DNA of 64,000 bases from 13-2-20CM-66-19 sp963824395 (GCA_963824395.1 CAWGPF010000001.1:2542001-2606000); one strand, 5' to 3'. Shown: positions 8,165 through 16,928, counted from the stretch's first letter. The notes: generated by a model from the sequence alone, not told the origin. A program made the numbers and translations.

Positions 8165-8610
8165 GCCAGAAGGTGTCCGCAGGTGCGCCGCGCTTCAGCG
8201 GCGAGCGCAGCGTCGCCCGCAAGCTCGCCCTGCAGGCCCTCTACCGCTGGCAGCTGAACGCGGCGCCCTGGCAGGACCTGGTGCAGGAATTCGGCGAGGC
8301 CGAGGACATGGCGCGCGCCGACCGCGATTACTTCCGTGTGCTGGTGGAGGGCGTGTGGCGCGCGCGCGAGGAGCTTGACCTGCGGCTCGCCGCCCTCGGC
8401 GACCGCGAACCGCGCCTGCTCGATCCCATCGAACACGCCGTGCTGCTGATGGGCCTGTACGAGCTCAGCAGCCAGCCGGACGTACCTTATCGCGTCGCCA
8501 TCAATGAGGCAGTCGGGCTCGCCAAACGCTTCGGCGCCACCGACGGACACAAGTTCGTGAACGCGGTGCTCGACCGCGCGGCGCGCGAGCTGCGCCCGCA
8601 CGAGCACTAG
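8161..8610 (+). CDS. nusB: Transcription antitermination factor NusB
   Basis: RNA-binding helical protein that joins NusE/S10 at boxA in rRNA antitermination. The 149-residue sequence has SVARKLALQALYRWQL near the start, IEHAVLLMGLYEL in the middle, and the conserved C-terminal VAINEAVGLAKRFGATDGHKF (written here as part of a longer block), followed by VNAVLDRAAREL. GTG 8161 overlaps the ribH stop (GTGA). The ribH-nusB-thiL order is classical for proteobacteria. Confidence 0.95.
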   Translation: MSQKVSAGAPRFSGERSVARKLALQALYRWQLNAAPWQDLVQEFGEAEDMARADRDYFRVLVEGVWRAREELDLRLAALGDREPRLLDPIEHAVLLMGLYELSSQPDVPYRVAINEAVGLAKRFGATDGHKFVNAVLDRAARELRPHEH

Positions 8611-8626
8611 CGTCGGGGCCGGCTCG

Positions 8627-9592
8627 GTGGCGCTCACCGAAACCTCACTCATCGAGCGCTACTTCCGCAGCGGCGGCGCACAGCGCTCCGACGTCGCCCT
8701 GGGGATCGGCGATGATGCCGCGATCCTCACCCCACCGGCAGGCTTTGAGCTCATCGCCACCACCGATACCCTGGTGGCAGGAGTGCACTTCCTGCCCACG
8801 GCGGCACCGGCCGCCATCGGCCACCGCGCGCTCGCCGTCAACCTCAGTGATCTTGCCGCCATGGGCGCGCGCCCGGCATGGGCGCTGCTCGCGCTGACGC
8901 TGCCGGAGGCGCGCGAGGACTGGCTCGCCGAGTTCGCTGCGGGCTTGGGCGCGCTGGCGCGCGAGCACCGCGTGGCGCTCGTCGGCGGCGACACCACCCG
9001 CGGACCCTTGTGCGTGACGCTGCAGCTGCTCGGCTTTGCTCCGCCCGGGCGCGCCCTGCGCCGCGGCGGTGCGCACGCGGGCGATGCGCTGTTCGTGTCC
9101 GGCTCGCCCGGGGATGCCGCCGCGGGGCTCGCGCTCGAGGAGCAGCGCCTGACGGTGCCGGCGACCGCGCGCGACTACCTGCGCGAGCGCTTCCTGCTGC
9201 CGACCCCGCGCGTGGCGCTTGGGGAGCGGCTGCGCGACTACGCGAGCGCCTGCATCGATGTCTCCGACGGGCTGCTCGGGGACGCCGGCAAGCTCGCACT
9301 GGCGAGCGGCCTCGGCGCCGAGCTCGCCTTCGAGCGGCTGCCGATCTCCGAAGCACTCGCAGCCGCGCTCGGGGACGAGCGCGCGCGGCTGCTCGCCCTG
9401 AGCGGCGGCGATGACTACGAGCTGTGCTTCGCGGTCGCGCCGGCGCGGGTGCCGGAGCTACTGGCGCAGCTGCCACCCGAGCGCTGGGGCTATACGCACA
9501 TCGGCGCGCTCGTGCCCGGGAGCGGCGCGCGCGTGATGCGCGGCGGTACTGTGATGGAGTTCTCGCATTCGGGCTATCAGCATTTCAGCTGA
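8627..9592 (+). CDS. thiL: Thiamine-monophosphate kinase
   Basis: ATP-dependent kinase making thiamine pyrophosphate from thiamine monophosphate. The 321-residue protein shows GIGDDAAIL, DTLVAGVHF, the metal-binding NLSDLAAMGA, VGGDTTRG, the SPGDAAAGL turn, CIDVSDGLLGDAG and LSGGDDYEL, in the order of the PurM/ThiL superfamily. I use GTG 8627 (ALTETSLIERYF). In many gammaproteobacteria pgpA follows; here a protein kinase gene takes that position. Confidence 0.96.
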   Translation: MALTETSLIERYFRSGGAQRSDVALGIGDDAAILTPPAGFELIATTDTLVAGVHFLPTAAPAAIGHRALAVNLSDLAAMGARPAWALLALTLPEAREDWLAEFAAGLGALAREHRVALVGGDTTRGPLCVTLQLLGFAPPGRALRRGGAHAGDALFVSGSPGDAAAGLALEEQRLTVPATARDYLRERFLLPTPRVALGERLRDYASACIDVSDGLLGDAGKLALASGLGAELAFERLPISEALAAALGDERARLLALSGGDDYELCFAVAPARVPELLAQLPPERWGYTHIGALVPGSGARVMRGGTVMEFSHSGYQHFS

Positions 9593-9714
9593 ACGTGCCT
9601 GAGGTACGCCGGCGCCGGCGCGTGCCGGCGGGGACCGGGTGCGTGAGGGTTGCATCACAGTCGGATACCCGGGCGAACCTTATCCTGATGCGCGGTCCTG
9701 ACTCACGCGCGTCC

Positions 9715-11049
9715 ATGTCATTATCGGCACCAAAAACCGTTCCCGCCGCCAAGCCCGTGGCACGCATGCCGGACAAGATCGGCAAGTACGTCGTCATCCG
9801 CGAAGTGGGCCGTGGCAGCACCGGTGTCGTCTACCTCTCGCACGATGCCTATTACGGCCGCGACGTCGCCATCAAGGTGTACAACATGGACACCGGTGGC
9901 GATGAGGAACGCGCCCGCATCGCCCGCAAGATGTTCCTCTCCGAGGCCCATCTGGTCGGGATGCTGCAGCACCCGCACATCCTGCCGATCTACGACGCCG
10001 GTGAAGAGAACGGCCACTGCTACATCGTCACCGAGCACGTGCATGGCGCGCGCACGCTGGCCGCGTACTGCCGCCCCGACAATCTCCTGCGCATCGACGA
10101 CACCGTTGAGATTATGTTCAAGTGCGCCAAGGCGCTGAACTACGCGCACTCGCGCGGGGTGATCCACCGCGACATCAAGCCCTCCAACATCATGCTCACG
10201 CAGGACAGCGACGTGCGCATCATCGATTTCGGCATCGCGCTGGTGTCGGACTCGGATATCTCGCGCATCGAGGGCATTGCCGGCAGCCCCTCGTACATGT
10301 CGCCCGAGCAGGTGCAGAGCTTCGAGCTCACCAATCGCTCGGACCTGTATTCCCTCGGCGCCGTCATGTACGAGCTGCTGACCGGTGCGCGCCCGTTCCG
10401 CGCCGGCAACCTGCAGAAGCTGCTGCACCAGATCGTGTACGCCACGCCGCCGCCGATCCACACCCTGCGCAAGGACGTGCCCGAGGAACTCGAGACGGTG
10501 GTCGCGCAGGCAATGCAGAAGGACCCCGAGAAGCGCTGTAAGAGCGGCCTGGACTTTGCCGCCGAGCTGACCCGCGTGCACCAGCGCCTGCGCGAGGCCA
10601 ACTCGCGCATCGATCGTCAGGAGCAGTTCGGCGTGCTCAGGCGCCTGAAGTTCTTCCACGAGTTCTCGCACGCCGAGATCTGGGAAGTACTGCGCGCCAG
10701 CAGCTGGCAGGACTATGCACCCGGGGAGGAAATCGTCAAGGAAGGCGAGATGGACGACCGCTTCTACATCCTCGTCACCGGCGGCTGCGTGGTCGAACGC
10801 CACGGCCGCAGCATCGGCGCGCTCGGCACCGGCGACTGTTTCGGCGAGGCGAGCTACGTGCCGGGCGCCAAGCGCACCGCGACCATCCGCGCCGGCGGCG
10901 CCGTTACCGTGCTCAAGGTGAGCTCGACCCTGCTCGAGCAGGTTTCCGCCTCCTGTCAGCTGCGCTTCAACCGCGTGTTCCTCAGCTCCCTCATCGCCCG
11001 CCTGCAGAGCGCCGAGCGCACCCCGAGCACGCCGCAGCCGTCCTCCTGA
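9715..11049 (+). CDS. Ser/Thr protein kinase fused to a cyclic-nucleotide-binding domain
   Basis: A 444-residue eukaryote-type kinase. The glycine-rich loop VGRGSTGVVY is at about 31-40, the ATP lysine in VAIKVYN at about 54, catalytic HRDIKPSN at 151-158, DFG at 171-173 and SPSYMSPEQ in the activation segment, so it looks catalytically complete. After a helical linker, residues about 300-425 form a CRP-type cNMP-binding domain (PGEEIVKEGEMDDRFYILVTGG, then GDCFGEASYV and RTATIRA). No transmembrane segment is visible, so it is probably a soluble sensor kinase gated by a nucleotide. ATG 9715 is preferred; ATG 9688 is also in frame. Its target is unknown. Confidence 0.88.
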   Translation: MSLSAPKTVPAAKPVARMPDKIGKYVVIREVGRGSTGVVYLSHDAYYGRDVAIKVYNMDTGGDEERARIARKMFLSEAHLVGMLQHPHILPIYDAGEENGHCYIVTEHVHGARTLAAYCRPDNLLRIDDTVEIMFKCAKALNYAHSRGVIHRDIKPSNIMLTQDSDVRIIDFGIALVSDSDISRIEGIAGSPSYMSPEQVQSFELTNRSDLYSLGAVMYELLTGARPFRAGNLQKLLHQIVYATPPPIHTLRKDVPEELETVVAQAMQKDPEKRCKSGLDFAAELTRVHQRLREANSRIDRQEQFGVLRRLKFFHEFSHAEIWEVLRASSWQDYAPGEEIVKEGEMDDRFYILVTGGCVVERHGRSIGALGTGDCFGEASYVPGAKRTATIRAGGAVTVLKVSSTLLEQVSASCQLRFNRVFLSSLIARLQSAERTPSTPQPSS

Positions 11050-11123
11050 GCGCCCGCCACGCGCCGTAAGGAGGCGCACGACGTGCTTGCGTGCCGACCC
11101 GCGCGCCTCCTAGTCTTCGCCCC

Positions 11124-11801
11124 GTGCACGTGCTCCTCATCGAAGATGACGCCGAAGCGGCGCGCCTGCTCGTCCGGGGGCTGCGTGAGAGCGGCTATAC
11201 CGTCGAGCACGCCGCGGACGGCCGCGCCGGTCTCACCCAGGCCGCGAGTGCCCCCTTTGACATCATCATCACCGACCGCATGCTGCCGCAGCTGGACGGC
11301 CTGGCAGTCATCGAGGCCATGCGCGCGCGCGGTATCGCCACCCCGGTGCTGGTGCTCTCGGCGCTCGGCGCGGTGGATGATCGCATCCAGGGCCTCAAGG
11401 CCGGCGGCGATGACTACCTCACCAAGCCCTTCGCGTTCGCGGAGCTGCTGGCGCGCATCGAGGCGCTGCTGCGGCGCCATCCGGCCGCCCCGCACGCCAC
11501 GCGTCTGAGGGTGGAGGACCTGGAGTTCGATCTGCTCACCCGGCGCGTGACGCGCGCCGGGCGTGAGCTCGACCTCACGGTGCGCGAGCTGAAGCTGCTC
11601 GAGTACCTCATGCGCCGCACCGGCCAGGTGGTGACGCGCACCATGCTGCTCGAGGGGGTCTGGGACCTGCACTTCGATCCGCAGAGCAACCTCATCGATG
11701 TGCACATCAGCCGCCTGCGCCAGGCGATCGACCGCGGCTGCGACCAGGCGCTCATCCATACGGTGCGCGGCAGCGGTTACGTGCTGCGCAGCGAGCCGTA
11801 G
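11124..11801 (+). CDS. OmpR/PhoB-family response regulator
   Basis: A 225-residue two-component regulator. The receiver domain shows LLIEDD at the start, the phospho-acceptor in DIIITDRMLPQLDG, and the switch lysine in DDYLTKPFAF. The C-terminal winged helix (about 125-225) has LDLTVRELKLLEYLM, the recognition region VWDLHFDPQSNLIDVHI, and the final wing TVRGSGYVL. GTG 11124 is chosen because it places the receiver strand at the N-terminus. The kinase gene follows nine bases later. The regulon is unknown. Confidence 0.93.
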   Translation: MHVLLIEDDAEAARLLVRGLRESGYTVEHAADGRAGLTQAASAPFDIIITDRMLPQLDGLAVIEAMRARGIATPVLVLSALGAVDDRIQGLKAGGDDYLTKPFAFAELLARIEALLRRHPAAPHATRLRVEDLEFDLLTRRVTRAGRELDLTVRELKLLEYLMRRTGQVVTRTMLLEGVWDLHFDPQSNLIDVHISRLRQAIDRGCDQALIHTVRGSGYVLRSEP

Positions 11802-11810
11802 CGCCCCGAC

Positions 11811-13178
11811 GTGCGGCTCAACCTGTTCAATACCACGGCCTTCCGCATGTCGGTCGGCTACACGCTGCTGGTGACGCTCGCCGTCGCGGTCACCCTGGGG
11901 AGCGCCTACTTCCTCACCGAGAGCCTGATCACCGATGAGGTCGACCTCATCATCGACACCGAGCTCAACAGTCTGGAGGAGAAGTTCGCCCGTGCCGGCG
12001 TGCCGGGTGTCACCGATGAGATCAACCTGCGCATCGACAGCTGGGGGCGTATCGGGGCGGTGTACATGCTGGCGGATGCGAGCTTCGAGCGCGTCGCCGG
12101 CAACGTGACCGACTGGCCTTTCGAGGGCATGCCGACCGAACGCTGGCCGGAGTTCGAGATCGGCACCATCGAGCCCGGGCGCCGCGCGGTGCACCCGGTG
12201 CGCGCCGCAGTGCGCCGCCTGCCCGATGGCGAGCTGCTGCTGGTCGGTACCGACATCTCCCAGGGGCGGCGCTTTGCGGACAAGTTCCGCTTCGCGACGC
12301 TCTGGGGCATCGGCCTGTCGACGCTCGCCGCCGCCCTGGCCGGCTTCTGGTTCAGCTACCGCCTGTCGCGGCGCGTCGGTGCGGTCGCCAGCACCTGCCA
12401 GAGCATCCTCGCCGGCAATCCGGGGCGGCGGCTGCCGGTCACCGGCAGCCGCGATGAGTTCGATTCACTGGCGGTCTCGGTCAATCACGTCCTCGATCGG
12501 CTCGAGGAGCAGGCGAGGACGCTGCGCGCCACCTTCGACTCAGCGGCGCACGACCTGCGCGCCCCGCTGCACCGGCTGCGCACGCGCATGGACGCGCTGC
12601 TGCTGCGCTCCCCACCGCTCGAGGCGCCGGTCTACGAGTCAGTTGACTTCGCGCTGCGCGAGGTCGATCACCTGCAGCGCACGCTCGCCACGCTCCTGCA
12701 GATCGCGCTGGCGGAGTCGGGCACCCCGCTCGCAGCCCCCGCGGCGGTGGACGTGGCGGATCTCGCGGCCGAGCTCGCCGAGCTCTTCGAGCCCCTGGCC
12801 CAGGGCCAGGGGCTCACGCTCAGCTGCGCTGCGGCGCCGGCCGCGGTGGTGCAGGGCAATCGGCAGCTGCTGGCGCAGCTCATCACCAACCTCATCGAGA
12901 ACGGCCTGAAGTACGTGCCGAGCGGCGGTCACATCGCGATTACGGTGACCGCCGCCGGCGGTCGCGTGCGCCTCGAGGTGGCCGACGACGGCCCGGGCAT
13001 CGATGCTGCGGACCGCGCGCGCGCCGGACAGCCGTTCGTGAAGTTCGCAGGCTCCGCGGCCGATGGCAGCGGGCTCGGACTGTCGCTGGTCGCCGCGATC
13101 GTGCGCCTGCACCGCGGCCGGCTCGAGCTGCAGGACAATGGGCCAGGACTTCGGGTCGTGGTCGATCTGCCGCGCTGA
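11811..13178 (+). CDS. Sensor histidine kinase (HAMP, HisKA, HATPase)
   Basis: A 455-residue inner-membrane kinase paired with the preceding regulator. It has an N-terminal TM helix (about 10-32), a periplasmic sensor of about 125 residues, TM2 (about 160-182), then HAMP (RLSRRVGAVASTCQSILAG). The phospho-accepting histidine lies in SAAHDLRAPLHRLRTRMD; the N box is NLIENGLKYV, the G1 box ADDGPGID and the G2 box GSGLGLSLVAAI. All catalytic motifs look intact. It starts at GTG 11811. The kinase-plus-pair group (9715-13178) could converge on one stress signal, but that is inference. Confidence 0.93.
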   Translation: MRLNLFNTTAFRMSVGYTLLVTLAVAVTLGSAYFLTESLITDEVDLIIDTELNSLEEKFARAGVPGVTDEINLRIDSWGRIGAVYMLADASFERVAGNVTDWPFEGMPTERWPEFEIGTIEPGRRAVHPVRAAVRRLPDGELLLVGTDISQGRRFADKFRFATLWGIGLSTLAAALAGFWFSYRLSRRVGAVASTCQSILAGNPGRRLPVTGSRDEFDSLAVSVNHVLDRLEEQARTLRATFDSAAHDLRAPLHRLRTRMDALLLRSPPLEAPVYESVDFALREVDHLQRTLATLLQIALAESGTPLAAPAAVDVADLAAELAELFEPLAQGQGLTLSCAAAPAAVVQGNRQLLAQLITNLIENGLKYVPSGGHIAITVTAAGGRVRLEVADDGPGIDAADRARAGQPFVKFAGSAADGSGLGLSLVAAIVRLHRGRLELQDNGPGLRVVVDLPR

Positions 13179-13208
13179 GGGGGCGTACCCCGCGCGGGCG
13201 GCGGGGGC

Positions 13209-13409
13209 TTAGGACGCCTTGGGCGCCTGGCAGCTCTTCACGAACTGGGCGCGCGCCGCGCCGGTCAGCTTCTTGGTGTCTGCCTGCTTGTTGCAGGCCT
13301 TGAGTGAATGCTTGATGGGGGTCACCGAGGGCGAGGCCGGCGGTTCGGCGGCCGTGGCCGCCGCCGTCGCCAGCACCGCCAGCGTCGCCACCAGGGTCGG
13401 AATCCTCAT
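13209..13409 (-). CDS. psiF: Small secreted PsiF-repeat protein
   Basis: A 66-residue exported peptide. The start at 13409 (MRIPTLVATLAVL) follows a good GGAGAG ribosome site, and a signal peptide ends near TAAEPP. The mature part holds one PsiF repeat, of the KACNKQADTKKLTGAAR type with a second cysteine at FVKSCQ. PsiF proteins often carry two repeats and are linked to phosphate starvation in enterobacteria; function is unknown. It is transcribed towards the histidine kinase gene, whose stop lies 30 bases away. Confidence 0.75.
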   Translation of the reverse strand: MRIPTLVATLAVLATAAATAAEPPASPSVTPIKHSLKACNKQADTKKLTGAARAQFVKSCQAPKAS

Positions 13410-13529
13410 GCGCGCTCTCCTTGAAGCCGCGGACGCAGCTGCTCGCATCGTCCGAGAACTTATAAGGGCAGCGGCAGGAAGTGCCATTAAGAAATCGTCA
13501 TGCGCCCGAGGGGGCGACGGGCCGCGCGC

Positions 13530-14357
13530 CTAGCGGGCGTCCTTGTCGCGCTCGATGAGCGCGTAGGCGGAATGGTTGTGGATCGATTCGAAGTTCTCCG
13601 ACTCGACCACGTAGGCGCCGATACGGTCATCGCCGTTCAGGCGCGTGGCGACGTCGCGCACCATGTCCTCGACGAACTTGGGGTTGTCGTAGGCGCGTTC
13701 GGTGACATATTTCTCGTCCGGACGCTTCAGGATCCCGTAGAGCTCGCACGACGCCTCGCTCTCGGCGATCTCGATCAGCTCCTCGATCCACATATGGCTA
13801 CGCAGCTTCGCCTTGATGGTGACGTGCGAGCGCTGGTTGTGGGCGCCGTAGGCGGAGATCTTCTTCGAGCACGGGCACAGGCTCGTGACCGGCACCTCCA
13901 CCTTGACCCACATCTCGGTCTGGCCCTGGCGGTGCTCGCCGATCAGCGTGCAGCGATAGTCCATCAGGCTCTCAACGCCGGACACCGGTGCCTTCTTCAT
14001 GATGAAGAACGGGAAGTTCATCTCGATGTGGCCGGTGTCGGCCTCCAGGCGCGCGGTCATGGTGCGCAGCATGGCGCGGAATGATTCGACCGAGATCTCG
14101 CGCTCCCCGTGCAGGATCTCCACGAAGCGCGACATGTGCGTGCCCTTGAAATTGTGCGGCAGGCTCACGTACATGTTGAAGCTGGCAATGGTGTGCTGCT
14201 CGCCGGCGGAACGGTCGCGCACCCGCACCGGGTGGCTGATGTCCTTGATGCCGACACGGTTGATGGGCAGCTGGCGCGTGTCGGCGCGGCCCTGAACGTC
14301 TTCGACCTCGTTCACGGTGGCGCGGGCGACCTTGGCCGTCAAAACCGGGGGGTTCAT
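13530..14357 (-). CDS. folE2: GTP cyclohydrolase FolE2 (type IB)
   Basis: First enzyme of folate synthesis, converting GTP to 7,8-dihydroneopterin triphosphate. It belongs to the COG1469 tunnel-fold family, which unlike FolE works with metals other than zinc. The 275-residue protein shows VGIKDISHPVRV near the N-terminus, NFKGTHMSRFVE, the catalytic cysteine in SLCPCSKKIS, AHNQRSHV and ICELYGILKRPDEKYVTE-like sequence (here SCELYGILKRPDEKYV). FolE2 is often expressed under zinc limitation by Zur, but I see no convincing Zur box in the 140 bases upstream. Confidence 0.95.
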   Translation of the reverse strand: MNPPVLTAKVARATVNEVEDVQGRADTRQLPINRVGIKDISHPVRVRDRSAGEQHTIASFNMYVSLPHNFKGTHMSRFVEILHGEREISVESFRAMLRTMTARLEADTGHIEMNFPFFIMKKAPVSGVESLMDYRCTLIGEHRQGQTEMWVKVEVPVTSLCPCSKKISAYGAHNQRSHVTIKAKLRSHMWIEELIEIAESEASCELYGILKRPDEKYVTERAYDNPKFVEDMVRDVATRLNGDDRIGAYVVESENFESIHNHSAYALIERDKDAR

Positions 14358-14476
14358 GGTGCGGAAAGCCTACAGGAAACGTGCATAAATCCGTAATGGC
14401 ATTGTCAGCGCAGGCCGGGCGTTCCGGCTATACCCCTTATTAAGGACCCGGGTCCCCGGCGCAAGGGGCGCCGCGG

Positions 14477-14504
14477 TTAAATCGCTTCGGGCGAAGTGAC
14501 TTAA
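14477..14504. repeat. Imperfect inverted repeat at the dxs 3' end
   Basis: Arms of 13 bases (TTAAATCGCTTCG and CGAAGTGACTTAA) around a two-base centre match at 11 of 13 positions. The dxs stop codon (14501-14503) lies inside it. Read on the minus strand it would form a stem just after dxs, followed by a short T-rich stretch (ATTTAA). It may be a weak terminator or processing site between dxs and folE2. Confidence 0.4.
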
Positions 14505-16405
14505 GCGCCGCTCGCGGAACGCAGGCGTTCCTGGCGCTGCAGGGCCCACCAGCGCTCGATGCTGGCCGACAGTCCCGCGGCATCGAGACCTGCGGCCGCG
14601 AGGCACCCCTCGCGCGAGCCGTGCTCGATGAAGCGGTCGGGGATCCCGAGCTGCAGCAGCGGCAGCTGCAGGCCCTCGGAAGCAAGCAGCTCCCCGACCG
14701 CCGAGCCCGCCCCTCCCTGGGTTGCGTTCTCTTCGATCGTGACCAGCGCCCGGTGGCGCGCGGCGAGGGCTACCACGAGGTCCTCATCGAGCGGCTTCAC
14801 GAAGCGCATGTTGACGAGGGTCGCGTCGAGGCGCTCGGCGATCGCCTGGGCGGACGTCAGGAGCGTGCCGAACACCAGGATGGCAAGCCCGCTCTTACCC
14901 TCGCGCCGCAGCTGCGCCTTGCCGATCGGCAGCGCCGCCATCTCCTTCTGCAGGGCCACCCCGGGGCCCGTGCCGCGCGGGTAGCGCACGACGGCCGGCC
15001 CGTTCACCGTGGTGGCCGTGTAGAGCATCTGGCGGCACTCGTTCTCATCCGCAGGCGCCATGATCACGAGGTTCGGTATGCAGCGCAGGAAGGTCAGGTC
15101 ATAGCTGCCCTGGTGCGTGGCGCCATCGCTGCCGACCAGGCCCGCGCGATCCACCGCGAACACCACCGGCAGGTTCTGCAGCGCCACGTCGTGGATCAGC
15201 TGATCGTAGGCGCGCTGCAGGAAGGTGGAGTAGATCGCGACCACGGGCTTCAGGCCCTCCACCGCGAGCCCCGCGGCGAAGGTGACCGCGTGCTGCTCGG
15301 CGATCGCCACGTCGAAGTAGCGCTGCGGGAAGCGCTTGGAGTAGGCGACGAGTCCTGAGCCCTCGCGCATCGCGGGCGTGATGGCCACCAGCTGCGGATC
15401 GAGCTCCGCCATGTCGCACAGCCACTCGCCGAACACCTGCGAGTAGGTGGGTCCGGTGCTCTTCTCCTTGAAAATCGTGCCGCTCGCCGGGTCAAACGGA
15501 CCCGGTCCGTGCCACTTGATCGGATCGGCCTCGGCGGGTGCATAACCCTTGCCCTTGCGGGTCACGACGTGCAGGAACTGCGGCCCGCTCAGGTTGCGCA
15601 AGTTGCGCAGCGTGCTCACCAGCGCCTTGACGTCGTGGCCGTCGATCGGGCCGATGTAGTTGAAGCCCATCTCCTCGAACAAGGTGCCCGGCAGCACCAT
15701 GCCCTTGAGGTGCTCCTCCGAGCGCCGCGCCAGCTCCCACACGGTGGGCATCTGTCGCAGTACCTTCTTGCCGCCCTCGCGCAGCTGCGCGTAGACGCGC
15801 CCCGAGAGTACGCGCGCGAAGTGATTGGAGAGCGCGCCGACGTTCTCCGAGATCGACATGTCGTTGTCGTTGAGGATCACGAGCAGGTCATTCGGCAGCG
15901 AGCCGGCGTGGTTCAGGGCCTCGAACGCCATGCCGGCGGTGATGGCGCCGTCACCGATGATCGCCACCGCGCGCCGCTCGGAGCCGATCTGCGCCGCGGC
16001 CACTGCCATGCCGAGCGCGGCACTGATGGAGGTGCTCGAGTGCCCGACGCCGAAGGTGTCGTACTCGCTCTCGGTGCGCGAGGGGAAGGGGGCCAGACCG
16101 CCGTCCTGCTTGATGGTGTGCAGGCGGTCACGCCGCCCCGTCAGTACCTTGTGCGGGTAGGCCTGGTGGCCAACATCCCACACCAGGCGATCGCGCGGGG
16201 TGTCGAACACGTAGTGCAGGGCGACCGTGAGCTCAACGGTGCCCAGGCCTGCGGCGAAGTGGCCGCCGCGCGTGGCGACGCTCTGGATCAGGAACTCCCG
16301 CAGCTCGCGGCACAGCTCGGGGAGTTTCTCGAGGCTCAGGCGGCGCAGGTCGGCCGGTGAGGAGATCGTCGCCAGCAGCGGATAATTCTCAAGCGCGGTG
16401 CTCAT
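14501..16405 (-). CDS. dxs: 1-deoxy-D-xylulose-5-phosphate synthase
   Basis: Thiamine-diphosphate enzyme that starts the MEP isoprenoid pathway from pyruvate and glyceraldehyde phosphate. The 634-residue protein has GGHFAAGLGTVELTVALH, DVGHQAYPHKVLTGRRD, GVGHSSTSISAALGMA, the thiamine motif GDGAITAGMAFEALNHAG, and in the transketolase half DVAIAEQHAVTFAAGLA and DRAGLVGSDGATHQG. ATG 16405 (MSTALENYPLLATI) is chosen; the frame is open to 16498. It is downstream of xseB by 105 bases. The ispA gene, often between xseB and dxs, is missing. Confidence 0.97.
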   Translation of the reverse strand: MSTALENYPLLATISSPADLRRLSLEKLPELCRELREFLIQSVATRGGHFAAGLGTVELTVALHYVFDTPRDRLVWDVGHQAYPHKVLTGRRDRLHTIKQDGGLAPFPSRTESEYDTFGVGHSSTSISAALGMAVAAAQIGSERRAVAIIGDGAITAGMAFEALNHAGSLPNDLLVILNDNDMSISENVGALSNHFARVLSGRVYAQLREGGKKVLRQMPTVWELARRSEEHLKGMVLPGTLFEEMGFNYIGPIDGHDVKALVSTLRNLRNLSGPQFLHVVTRKGKGYAPAEADPIKWHGPGPFDPASGTIFKEKSTGPTYSQVFGEWLCDMAELDPQLVAITPAMREGSGLVAYSKRFPQRYFDVAIAEQHAVTFAAGLAVEGLKPVVAIYSTFLQRAYDQLIHDVALQNLPVVFAVDRAGLVGSDGATHQGSYDLTFLRCIPNLVIMAPADENECRQMLYTATTVNGPAVVRYPRGTGPGVALQKEMAALPIGKAQLRREGKSGLAILVFGTLLTSAQAIAERLDATLVNMRFVKPLDEDLVVALAARHRALVTIEENATQGGAGSAVGELLASEGLQLPLLQLGIPDRFIEHGSREGCLAAAGLDAAGLSASIERWWALQRQERLRSASGA

Positions 16406-16510
16406 CTGCCGCAGTTTACACGGGCGCACGCGGGGCGCCGCAACAAGGCGCACGATGCGGCGGCGCCACCGGGGTCGCGGCAATTGCGCCGGCGCCACAA
16501 GGGACCGTCC

Positions 16511-16774
16511 TCACAGCGGCTGCGCCTCGTCCTCCTCGTCCGCGCCGTCCTCGAAAGGTTCCGGTTGCGCATCGGCGCTGCGCTTGAGCAGAATCTCCAC
16601 CTTCTGCTGCGCCGCCTGGAGCGAGGACTGGCAGTGGCGCGTGAGGGCGACCCCGCGCTCGAACAGCTTCAGCGCATCATCGAGCGGCAGATCGCCCCGT
16701 TCGAGTCGTTCGACGAGGGTTTCGAGTTCGCTCAGAGCCTGCTCGAAATCAGGGGCTTTACTGTTGCGGGCCAA
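16511..16774 (-). CDS. xseB: Exodeoxyribonuclease VII small subunit
   Basis: Small helical subunit that binds XseA in the single-strand exonuclease ExoVII. The core APDFEQALSELETLVERLE, GDLPLDDALKLFERGVALT and CQSSLQAAQQKVEIL is characteristic; an acidic tail follows. I chose TTG 16774 (ARNSKAPDFEQ), giving 87 residues like typical XseB and with GGAG 13 bases upstream. An in-frame ATG at 16825 would add 17 residues (MRAFRPHPPLRSEHRKN), which is less family-like. xseA is not in the window. Confidence 0.92.
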   Translation of the reverse strand: MARNSKAPDFEQALSELETLVERLERGDLPLDDALKLFERGVALTRHCQSSLQAAQQKVEILLKRSADAQPEPFEDGADEEDEAQPL

Positions 16775-16861
16775 GTTCTTGCGATGCTCCGAGCGAAGGG
16801 GTGGGTGAGGGCGGAAGGCGCGCAACGTTACACAGCGCCGCAGCCGAGGGTCAACGCACGG

Positions 16862-16890
16862 TTGACGCCATGGCAGGGCGGGAATAAAGT
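16862..16890 (+). promoter_or_regulatory. Sigma70-type promoter for the rubrerythrin operon
   Basis: TTGACG (-35, 16862-16867) and TAAAGT (-10, 16885-16890) are separated by exactly 17 bases, the best sigma70 promoter I saw in the window. The predicted transcription start is near 16897, about 30 bases before the rubrerythrin ATG at 16929. Confidence 0.7.
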
Positions 16891-16903
16891 TTCCTGCTCG
16901 CGG

Positions 16904-16918
16904 TTAGACACAGTCTAA
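16904..16918. promoter_or_regulatory. Palindromic operator candidate before the rubrerythrin gene
   Basis: TTAGAC-ACA-GTCTAA is a perfect 6-3-6 palindrome, placed just after the predicted transcription start and directly before the AGAGGAAG ribosome site. This is the standard position for a repressor operator. I do not recognise the sequence as a Fur, OxyR, IscR or NsrR site. No regulator gene is adjacent. Confidence 0.55.
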
Positions 16919-16928
16919 GAGGAAGTTC

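Noticed and set aside
14357..14500. Zur-type operator before folE2
   Set aside because: No AT-rich palindrome of the Zur type could be seen in the 140 bases upstream.
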